Below, piece by piece: positions 7,839-13,093 of a stretch of 13,157 nt of DNA; positions within the stretch are counted from its first letter, which is position 1; each line of letters starts with the position of its first letter. The position numbers and the translations under genes are program-made. This stretch comes from Betaproteobacteria bacterium (lineage in GTDB: Bacteria; Pseudomonadota; Gammaproteobacteria; Burkholderiales; Usitatibacteraceae), in NCBI GenBank assembly GCA_012274175.1, contig JAAOZZ010000443.1, positions 1-13,157 on the forward strand, read 5' to 3'. The notes under the pieces were generated by a model. It searched no databases, had not been told where the DNA came from, and saw only the letters and a list, made by a program, of their open reading frames with translations.

Positions 7839-7966
7839 ATGATTGTGTCGCCGATTCCGCCGCCTACAAGCGCGAGCTGAAGCTCGGCCAAGTCACGTGG
7901 GTCGACTTTGGCAGTTTCCACGGCGTTGTTTTCAACTACGGTCATCTCAGTTTGTGCGAAGTCCAT
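7835..7966 (-). CDS. Double-glycine leader peptide precursor 1 (43 residues, predicted core IGDTII)
   Basis: A small gene starting MDFAQTEMTV and ending DLAELQLALVGGGIGDTII. Reading the cut after the third glycine puts V at -4, L at -7, Q at -8 and L at -12, which fits the double-glycine leader pattern (hydrophobic at -4, -7 and -12) and leaves a hexapeptide; a cut after the second glycine leaves GIGDTII. The leader is acidic and soluble, with no signal peptide. A Shine-Dalgarno AGGAG sits seven bases before the ATG. It is the last of four tandem paralogues, and its TAG shares CTAG with the transporter's stop on the opposite strand. The natural substrate role for the neighbouring PCAT exporter is inferred from the GG motif and location. 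No modification enzyme or immunity gene is nearby, and the core is too short for a typical bacteriocin; a signalling peptide is more plausible. Confidence 0.85.
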   Translation of the reverse strand: MDFAQTEMTVVENNAVETAKVDPRDLAELQLALVGGGIGDTII

Positions 7967-7999
7967 TGCAATTCTCCTATGGATTTTCCGAATTAGAAA

Positions 8000-8134
8000 T
8001 TAGATGATGGTATTTCCGATTCCGCCGCCAACTAGCGCGAGCTGAAGCTCGTACAGATCGTGGAAATGCCCCTCAGGGGATTCGGCTTTCGTGCTTTCAC
8101 TGACCATTACAACTTCGCCGTGGGCGTAATCCAT
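8000..8134 (-). CDS. Double-glycine leader peptide precursor 2 (44 residues, predicted core IGNTII)
   Basis: The third gene of the peptide operon in transcription order. It begins MDYAHGEVVMV and ends DLYELQLALVGGGIGNTII. The leader pattern is the same as in its paralogues (V -4, L -7, Q -8, L -12 if cut after GGG), but the core has N in place of D. A Shine-Dalgarno AAGGAG lies seven bases upstream of the ATG. It is 33 bases upstream of peptide gene 1 and 24 bases downstream of peptide gene 3. Its last 48 bases differ from those of gene 3 at only two positions, both silent, which points to a recent duplication or gene conversion. Function as an exported peptide is inferred from the GG motif and the neighbouring C39 transporter. 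Confidence 0.85.
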   Translation of the reverse strand: MDYAHGEVVMVSESTKAESPEGHFHDLYELQLALVGGGIGNTII

Positions 8135-8158
8135 TTCAAAGCTCCTTGAGATTCGAGA

Positions 8159-8287
8159 TTAGATGATGGTATTTCCGATTCCACCGCCAACTAACGCGAG
8201 CTGAAGTTTGTCTAGTTCACGCGTGTTCAGTTGAGGCGATTCGGATAATTCTTCGTTGGTCGTGACTTCCTTCTGCGCGTAATCCAT
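8159..8287 (-). CDS. Double-glycine leader peptide precursor 3 (42 residues, predicted core IGNTII)
   Basis: Starts MDYAQKEVTTNEEL and ends ELDKLQLALVGGGIGNTII, with the same C-terminal block as the other three copies and the N-type core shared with copy 2. The shared N-terminus MDYA..EV with copy 2 shows that the paralogy spans the whole gene, while the middle of the leader (about residues 9-24) has diverged. GGGAG lies about seven bases before the ATG. L is again at -12 and V at -4 relative to a cut after GGG. Gaps to its neighbours are 24 and 30 bases, so one polycistronic message is likely. It is probably exported by the adjacent PCAT system (inference). Confidence 0.85.
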   Translation of the reverse strand: MDYAQKEVTTNEELSESPQLNTRELDKLQLALVGGGIGNTII

Positions 8288-8317
8288 CTCATATCTCCCT
8301 TTAGTTAGGTTGTTGCA

Positions 8318-8449
8318 TTAAATGATCGTATCGCCGATTCCGCCACCAACGAGTGCCAGCTGAAGGTCATTCAGGGCGTGAAGGCGCATTTCGACATCGT
8401 CCGAAATTTCCCCGTCAACCAAGCACGACTCTTCTCGATTTCCGTCCAT
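8318..8449 (-). CDS. Double-glycine leader peptide precursor 4, first gene of the peptide operon (43 residues, predicted core IGDTII)
   Basis: The most divergent copy: it begins MDGNREESCLVDGE and ends ALNDLQLALVGGGIGDTII. The frame is open to 8527, but the ATG at 8449 is preceded by the strongest Shine-Dalgarno of the cluster (AAAGGAGG) and gives the same length as its paralogues, so the longer 69-residue version is rejected. The core is IGDTII as in copy 1, yet several codons of the shared block differ silently, so the peptide sequence itself appears to be conserved. It is the promoter-proximal gene of the minus-strand operon. The AT-rich region upstream (8450-8575) should hold the promoter, but I see no convincing sigma-70 pair there. 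Confidence 0.85.
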   Translation of the reverse strand: MDGNREESCLVDGEISDDVEMRLHALNDLQLALVGGGIGDTII

Positions 8450-8575
8450 TGCAGTAAAGCCTCCTTTGGTAAAAAAAAGACTACTATTTCCTTGATTTGA
8501 AGTAATAAAAGTCAGGTGGATCGCCAAAAGCTAAAATCGGTGTTAAAAAGAACGTCCAACTAACGGTTTTTGCAT

Positions 8576-8617
8576 AAAAAAAGACCCAGGATTGTTGTAA
8601 AAACGCAACATCCGGGG
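8576..8617 (-). terminator. Minus-strand intrinsic terminator or attenuator upstream of the peptide operon
   Basis: Read on the minus strand, an 11-bp stem with one mismatch and one bulge (CCC/GGG at 8585-8587 with 8615-8617, GGAT with ATCC, GTTG with CAAC; loop 8598-8605) is followed after two bases by seven Ts (8576-8582). This is a good rho-independent terminator shape. No minus-strand gene ends upstream of it, so it either attenuates a peptide-operon transcript begun further upstream or shields the operon from antisense transcription. Confidence 0.6.
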
Positions 8618-8644
8618 CCCCTGTTACTCGGCGGCGCGGTGAAC

Positions 8645-8664
8645 AATGTGAGCTAGTTCACATT
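8645..8664. promoter_or_regulatory. CRP/Clp-type binding site, near consensus
   Basis: AATGTGAGCTAGTTCACATT contains TGTGA-N6-TCACA and is an almost perfect 20-bp palindrome (only the G/T pair flanking the central CTAG breaks symmetry). It closely matches the Escherichia coli CRP consensus. Its centre is 55 bases before the GTG of the first TPR-HD-GYP gene and about 205 bases before the first peptide gene. It could bind a cAMP-responsive CRP or a c-di-GMP-responsive Clp-like homologue. The seven Ts after it make a weak plus-strand terminator a less likely alternative, as no plus-strand gene ends here. Confidence 0.65.
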
Positions 8665-8709
8665 TTTTTCGCAGCTTATTCCTTAACCCGTTGCTAGACA
8701 ACGTTTTCT

Positions 8710-10599
8710 GTGACGACAACTGCGCTTGACGATCTGAAGGCCCTTACTGAGGCGATTCGCGGTCCCTCACAGGATGACGCGAAGAGGATCCTTGCGCGCC
8801 TAGCTATGGAGGTAAATGCGCGCTACCAGGCGGGTTTGGGTGCCTCGGGCGAATTCATGACGTCTGTCGTACAGGAGTTGAAGCGGCTGCCCGACACATC
8901 AAACGCGGATTTGCGAATCAATTGTCTATGCGATGCATCCCATTTTTTCTATCTGTGCGGCCAGTCATTTAGTTCTTTGGAGCCCGCGAACGATGCGGTC
9001 GAGCTGGCTCGGAAGGCGGATCACAAGCCGCTTTTGCGTAAGGCAATCACCTTGCTCGGCATGGCGTTCGCGGATACGGGCAACGTTTCTCGCGCAATCG
9101 AATGTTATGACGAGGCACTGTCCCTAGCGCGCGCACTTCGCGATACCGAGGCCGAATGTGCAGTGTGGGTGAACCTCGGAGTCGCACTTCTCTATGCCGC
9201 GCAGTATCACGATGCAATTGCGTGCATGGAGCACGTAATTAGCGTCGCAGGAAAGAATCCTGCCTTTCTTCGGTTTCGCGGCGTTGCATTTTCGAATATC
9301 GCGCTCTGCTGCTTACACCTTGAGGACTTTTCGCGCGGCCTGAAGGCAGCAGAGATCTGCGTAAATGAAAGCGCTGAGCCCCACTCGTCAGCAGAGCTGG
9401 TATCGAGGGTACTTAAGGAAAATTACTACACGCGGCTGCTGCTAGAGGTGAATAGCATCGAAAGGGCAGGCGAGCGATGCGCAATTGCGCGGAGGTATGC
9501 CGCGAAATCGAAATCAGCTCGTGCTGATATCGCTGCGTCGATCGCCGAAGGCCTTTACGAAGTGCATGCAGGCAGAGCTGATGTCGGAATTTCTAGGCTT
9601 ACAAGTACCTTAGAGCGCGCCCGCCTTCTCCGGTCAATGCTGCGAGACACACTTGTCGCGCTTGTGAAGGCCTACGAAATTGTGGGGCAGCCCGAACGAG
9701 CTCTCTTGTATTTGCGCGAAATGATGGAGTCATTGCGCCAGACGCAGCAAGAAAACGCATTGAAGCACGTGAAGCTTCACCTTGAGCAGCTTGGCGAAGA
9801 GCTGAGCGGAGAAGTACCTATTTCCATACGGCTTCAGCGGCAAGAAGCGGCGCTGCAAGGGAAGGTGGCTCAACAGGAATTGTTTAGATCTCGAATTGAG
9901 ATGCTCGAGCGACTCGCGGTGACCGCGGAATTGCGCGACGACTCAACCGGTGAGCACTCTTACCGAGTAGGCAAGCTCGCTGCTCTTCTTGCACACGAAT
10001 ATGGCTGCGATGAAGATACCTGCTATATGGTCGAACTGGCAGCGCGCCTTCACGATATTGGCAAGATCGGTGTACCAGATGCGATTCTCTTGAAGCCCGA
10101 CAAACTAAATGATGCCGAGCGCCAGATAATGTGCACTCACGCCACAGTTGGCGCCGAGTTGCTTTCCAAGAGCAACATTCCTCACATGCAAATGGCCGAG
10201 GAAATTGCTCGGCATCATCATGAATGGTGGGACGGAACCGGGTATCCAGTGAAGCTTTCGGGCTCGGCGATCCCATTGGTTGCACGAATTACCGCTCTTG
10301 CCGATGTCTTCGACGCGCTAACTCACAAGCGTCCCTATAAAGTCGCGTGGCCTATTGACTCCGCGCTGGACGAAATTTCCCGGCTGAAGGGCGTTCAATT
10401 TGACCCACAATTAACAGATTTCTTTATGGTACTAGTTGGAAGACTGCGCCAGGATCACATCGACATTGACTCGTTCCTTGGCCAAGCGGCTCACGGGTCC
10501 CCATTTCTCCAGGCTCGAACGAGAATTTGGAATACGTTGCACAAGAGTCTGGATGGCGATTCAGGTGGCAGTAATAGCCGACTTGATATGCAGCGATGA
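8710..10599 (+). CDS. TPR-repeat protein with HD-GYP cyclic-di-GMP phosphodiesterase domain (copy 1)
   Basis: A 629-residue soluble protein without signal peptide or membrane segment. Residues about 70-350 are helical repeats of TPR type (for example LLRKAITLLGMAFADTGNVS, then WVNLGVALLYAAQYHDAI). A short coiled linker (about 340-395) leads to the HD-GYP domain (about 398-585). Catalytic landmarks are complete: TGEH with H416, HDIGK with H448-D449, HHHEWWDGTGYP with GYP at 511-513, and D532 in ALADVFD. HD-GYP enzymes hydrolyse c-di-GMP to pGpG and/or GMP. The TPR domain is presumably the sensor and may bind a peptide or protein. The GTG start is forced by an in-frame TAG at 8695-8697; no Shine-Dalgarno is visible, and the next candidate is ATG at 8806. 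It is divergent from the peptide operon, with a CRP-type site in its upstream region. GC content is clearly lower than in the left half of the window. Confidence 0.92.
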   Translation: MTTTALDDLKALTEAIRGPSQDDAKRILARLAMEVNARYQAGLGASGEFMTSVVQELKRLPDTSNADLRINCLCDASHFFYLCGQSFSSLEPANDAVELARKADHKPLLRKAITLLGMAFADTGNVSRAIECYDEALSLARALRDTEAECAVWVNLGVALLYAAQYHDAIACMEHVISVAGKNPAFLRFRGVAFSNIALCCLHLEDFSRGLKAAEICVNESAEPHSSAELVSRVLKENYYTRLLLEVNSIERAGERCAIARRYAAKSKSARADIAASIAEGLYEVHAGRADVGISRLTSTLERARLLRSMLRDTLVALVKAYEIVGQPERALLYLREMMESLRQTQQENALKHVKLHLEQLGEELSGEVPISIRLQRQEAALQGKVAQQELFRSRIEMLERLAVTAELRDDSTGEHSYRVGKLAALLAHEYGCDEDTCYMVELAARLHDIGKIGVPDAILLKPDKLNDAERQIMCTHATVGAELLSKSNIPHMQMAEEIARHHHEWWDGTGYPVKLSGSAIPLVARITALADVFDALTHKRPYKVAWPIDSALDEISRLKGVQFDPQLTDFFMVLVGRLRQDHIDIDSFLGQAAHGSPFLQARTRIWNTLHKSLDGDSGGSNSRLDMQR

Positions 10600-10776
10600 T
10601 CTTATGCGTCCGCCATTCCGGAGGTCTGATTTTGATTCAGCATTGACGTAGGGAAGGAATGTCGTTCTTGCACCGTAGTGGCATTTGTTCTTCCTACCGC
10701 ACCGTCGCCACCCGCCTTCTTGTGTATCCGCCCTCGCGGCACTCTTGTACGTTGAATATTGGGTTTCTTACCCAGC

Positions 10777-10792
10777 TGTGAAACGCATTACA
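10777..10792. promoter_or_regulatory. Weak CRP-like box upstream of the second HD-GYP gene
   Basis: TGTGA-N6-TTACA differs from the CRP core TGTGA-N6-TCACA at one position. It is about 285 bases before the second HD-GYP start. One half-site is perfect; flanking symmetry is poor, so chance is possible. Confidence 0.25.
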
Positions 10793-10835
10793 TCGGTTCC
10801 GGAAGTCTCATGGGCCGCAGGTGCAGTCCTCCAAA

Positions 10836-10853
10836 CCTACCTATTCAGGTAGG
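10836..10853. repeat. Perfect 7-bp inverted repeat with 4-base loop
   Basis: CCTACCT-ATTC-AGGTAGG. It could be an operator or an RNA hairpin in the leader of the second HD-GYP transcript. No T-tract follows, so it is not an intrinsic terminator. Confidence 0.6.
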
Positions 10854-10915
10854 GCGCAGTAAATACAGCCGGGGGATACTGAATTGTGGAGGTTCAATCG
10901 CCGCAGCGAGGCGGA

Positions 10916-10947
10916 GTAGTGTCATTGTGGGGTTGTCATGACACTAC
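10916..10947. repeat. Perfect 10-bp inverted repeat with 12-base loop
   Basis: GTAGTGTCAT at 10916-10925 pairs perfectly with ATGACACTAC at 10938-10947. The right part also contains the 10-bp palindrome TGTCATGACA (10934-10943), so a dimeric repressor site is an alternative to an RNA hairpin. No T-tract follows. It lies about 130 bases before the second HD-GYP start. Confidence 0.65.
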
Positions 10948-11075
10948 GTCCTTCATTCACGGAATCGACCTCAAGTCCTAATCCCTGTGAGCGAAGGATT
11001 GAACAGAACGCAGCGCTCTCCGCTAGCGTATCCACACCCTGAATCTATCTCCCCGCTGCTAAAGGAGAACATGAC

Positions 11076-12989
11076 ATGTCCTCCGTTGCGTCATCTGGAC
11101 TGCAAGTTGAGTCGAATCGCCCTCCTAGCAACGATGAGGTGGGGACCAATAAGGTCCGTGACACCCTCCTAGAGCTCGAGGCCGCGACGCGTGAGCGATT
11201 GCAGCTCGGCTCATGTGAGCCGGAATGGTTTGACTCGAACTCCCGCGATTTATTGTCAAGTTCCGACACTGCAGCGCCTCAACTTCGCTGCGAGGTGCTG
11301 CTCTTGTTCGTGCAATGGTATTCGAAGGAGGGGCGCTGGGAAGAAGCGCTCGCGCTTGCCACAAGAGCCGCAGACCTTGCACGTTATGCACATGCATCCT
11401 CGCTCTTGAGGCGCGCCCTCAACAACGTTGGAATGGTTCAGAGCAGGATGAGGAATCTCATAGGCGCAGTGGTGACATACGTTGAAGCCCTAAACATTGC
11501 AGATTCAATTGGTGACCGCAGTGGCAAAGCCGCTACCCTCGCGAATTTGGCAGAGGCTCGCTTCAATGCGGGCTTGCTGGACGAATCAATTGCGTTGAAT
11601 CGATACGTAATTGAGCTTTCCGGCAGTGAACCTCAAATGATGCCCATTCGGGCCGGGGCTCATCACAACATTGCTGTTGCAGCGCTTTTGCTTAACGATT
11701 TGGACACTGCAAATCTAGAAATTAGAACGGCACTCGAATTCAGCTCAGAACCGAGGAGCTTGTTTTGGGCGCATCAACGAGTGGTCCTGGAGACAACATT
11801 TACTAAGGTACTTGTGCGGCTGGGTCGTTTCGACGAGGCTCGCCAAAGAGCGGATATGGCAACCACCTTCGCGGATAAGGTGGATAGCGTTCCGGCCCGT
11901 ATCCGCGCGAATTTGGCGCATGCACTTTGCGAAGCCGCGAACGGAAATCCGGATTCGGCGCTTACGAGCCTGGAACAACTCAAAGCAACGATTCGAGAGA
12001 CCGATCCGGTATATCGCGATTTTCTTGAAATAGAGCTGCTCTGCAATTCATACGCTGGGCACAATCGATACGCCCAGCATTACCAGCAGAAATACATCCT
12101 CGACCTGGCGCGATTCCAGCGCGAATCGGCAGTCGCACAAGTTGCGGCGTTGCAGCGGGCATTCCGCACCGGCGGGCACACCTCCGAGGCGGATTTACTG
12201 GCACTTCCACACAACGTGCGCGAACAAATGATCAATCGGACGCCTGTATGCCGAAAAGGAATGTTCCGGGAGCAGCTGGAGGCACTCGCGAGCCTTGCTG
12301 AGCAGCGCGACGACGCCACAGGAGAGCACGCTGTTCGAGTAGGACGATTGGTCTCTCTACTCGCAGTTGAACTGGGACACGACCGTGATCACGCAGCAAG
12401 GCTTGGTCTCGCTTCTAGACTGCACGACATCGGAAAGTTGGCGATACCAGATGTTCTGTTGCTCAAGCGAGGAAAGCTCCTGGGCAAGGAACTCGAGATT
12501 ATGCGGCGCCACCCCACCGAGGGTTGCCAAATTATCAGCGACATTATCGGAAGCATGGAGGCCGAACGGCAAATGTGGTTCCACGAGGATCTTTCTACCT
12601 TACGACTGGGAGCGGAGGTTGCCCTCTATCATCACGAGTGGTGGGACGGATCAGGATATCCTCGCGGAATTGCAGGGAGCGCCATCCCAGAATCAGCGCG
12701 AATCATTGCGCTTGCGGACGCCTTTGACGAGCTTATTCATTCTCGCCCGTACCGAACGGCGTGTGCGATAGATGACGCGATTTCTGAAATTACTTCCCTT
12801 TCAGGACGCCAGTTCGACCCCCTGCTGTGTAAGGCATTTTCATCGGTAGTCTCGAGGTTAATTACTCGGTTCGGTCCGAAATTGGAAGGATTTGCGATTC
12901 GCATGTGTCCCGAGTCAACCTGCCTTCGAGCCAAGCGTGTCATTGACCGTATCGTTGAGTCGGCTAGGTGCGAAGAGAAGAAAACGTGA
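11076..12989 (+). CDS. TPR-repeat protein with HD-GYP cyclic-di-GMP phosphodiesterase domain (copy 2)
   Basis: A 637-residue paralogue of the upstream protein with the same architecture: TPR-like helical repeats at about residues 70-350 (for example LLRRALNNVGMVQSRMRNLIGAV, then ATLANLAEARFNAGLLDESI) and an HD-GYP domain at about 400-600. Active-site landmarks are present: TGEH with H418, HDIGK with H450-D451, HHEWWDGSGYP with GYP at 527-529, and D548 in ALADAFD. The HD-GYP halves of the two proteins are similar throughout (GSAIP..ARI.ALAD.FD, RPY..A..ID.A), while the N-terminal halves are much less alike, as expected if the sensors recognise different ligands. No signal peptide or membrane segment, so it is cytosolic. 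AGGAG at 11063-11067 with an 8-base spacing fixes the ATG at 11076; a nearer ATG at 11071 is out of frame. Base composition is like copy 1 and lower in GC than the left half. Confidence 0.93.
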   Translation: MSSVASSGLQVESNRPPSNDEVGTNKVRDTLLELEAATRERLQLGSCEPEWFDSNSRDLLSSSDTAAPQLRCEVLLLFVQWYSKEGRWEEALALATRAADLARYAHASSLLRRALNNVGMVQSRMRNLIGAVVTYVEALNIADSIGDRSGKAATLANLAEARFNAGLLDESIALNRYVIELSGSEPQMMPIRAGAHHNIAVAALLLNDLDTANLEIRTALEFSSEPRSLFWAHQRVVLETTFTKVLVRLGRFDEARQRADMATTFADKVDSVPARIRANLAHALCEAANGNPDSALTSLEQLKATIRETDPVYRDFLEIELLCNSYAGHNRYAQHYQQKYILDLARFQRESAVAQVAALQRAFRTGGHTSEADLLALPHNVREQMINRTPVCRKGMFREQLEALASLAEQRDDATGEHAVRVGRLVSLLAVELGHDRDHAARLGLASRLHDIGKLAIPDVLLLKRGKLLGKELEIMRRHPTEGCQIISDIIGSMEAERQMWFHEDLSTLRLGAEVALYHHEWWDGSGYPRGIAGSAIPESARIIALADAFDELIHSRPYRTACAIDDAISEITSLSGRQFDPLLCKAFSSVVSRLITRFGPKLEGFAIRMCPESTCLRAKRVIDRIVESARCEEKKT

Positions 12990-13051
12990 GAGCTACGACG
13001 CTTTTGCGCCTTTGGCCACCCTCGAATGCTTGAGATTGCGTGCTGAGAAGT

Positions 13052-13080
13052 TTGACCCTGATCGGCGAAAAAGCTATAAT
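13052..13080 (+). promoter_or_regulatory. Sigma-70 promoter of the tRNA-Asn gene
   Basis: TTGACC (13052-13057), a 17-base spacer and a perfect TATAAT (13075-13080) lie 13 bases before the tRNA. This is the clearest promoter in the window. The expected transcript start is near 13087, leaving a short 5' leader to be trimmed by RNase P. Confidence 0.8.
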
Positions 13081-13093
13081 TATCAGCTTCCTT

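Larger units (their letters stand above)
7835..8365. repeat. Four-copy tandem repeat containing the peptide gene 3' ends
   Basis: A unit of about 48 bases beginning at each peptide gene's stop codon recurs at 7835, 8000, 8159 and 8318, giving spacings of 165, 159 and 159 bases. Copies at 8000 and 8159 match at 46 of 48 positions; the outer two are more diverged. The repeat encodes the shared ELQLALVGGG...TII block and reflects gene duplication rather than a mobile repeat. Confidence 0.85.
10600..11075. other. 476-base gap between the two HD-GYP genes, rich in inverted repeats
   Basis: No convincing gene is seen. Weak frames (TTG-started 60 codons at 10759-10941, GTG-started 61 codons at 10987-11172) lack Shine-Dalgarno sequences and recognisable motifs. 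The gap holds a perfect 7-bp hairpin (10836-10853), a perfect 10-bp hairpin (10916-10947), an imperfect pairing of 10648-10659 with 10688-10697, a long-range GTTCAATC/GATTGAAC pair (10892-10899 with 10997-11004) and a degenerate CRP-like box (10777-10792). It may contain the promoter and a structured leader of the second HD-GYP gene, or a small RNA. I do not recognise a known riboswitch. Confidence 0.5.

Noticed and set aside
7835..8365. Regular spacing of ~48-base repeats as a CRISPR array
   Set aside because: The repeats are coding 3' ends with silent substitutions, and the spacers hold gene starts and ribosome sites. The ~110-base spacers are also far too long.
7835..8449. Reading the four small genes as bacteriocins or modified peptides
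   Set aside because: The core is six or seven residues without Cys, Ser-rich or other modifiable pattern, and no modification or immunity gene is present in the window. A signal peptide role fits better, although it is unproven.
8450..8527. N-terminal extension of peptide gene 4 (69 residues)
   Set aside because: The AAAGGAGG ribosome site and the length match with the three paralogues both support the internal ATG at 8449.
8645..8669. CRP-like palindrome plus seven Ts read as a plus-strand intrinsic terminator
   Set aside because: The stem is AT-rich and no plus-strand gene ends upstream within 800 bases; the match to TGTGA-N6-TCACA is a better explanation.
10759..10941. 60-codon plus-strand frame in the gap between the HD-GYP genes
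   Set aside because: TTG start, no Shine-Dalgarno, no recognisable motif, and it runs through inverted repeats. Possibly a decayed gene, but not supported.
10987..11172. 61-codon frame overlapping the start of the second HD-GYP gene
   Set aside because: GTG start without ribosome site, and it overlaps the well-supported HD-GYP gene by about 100 bases in another frame.
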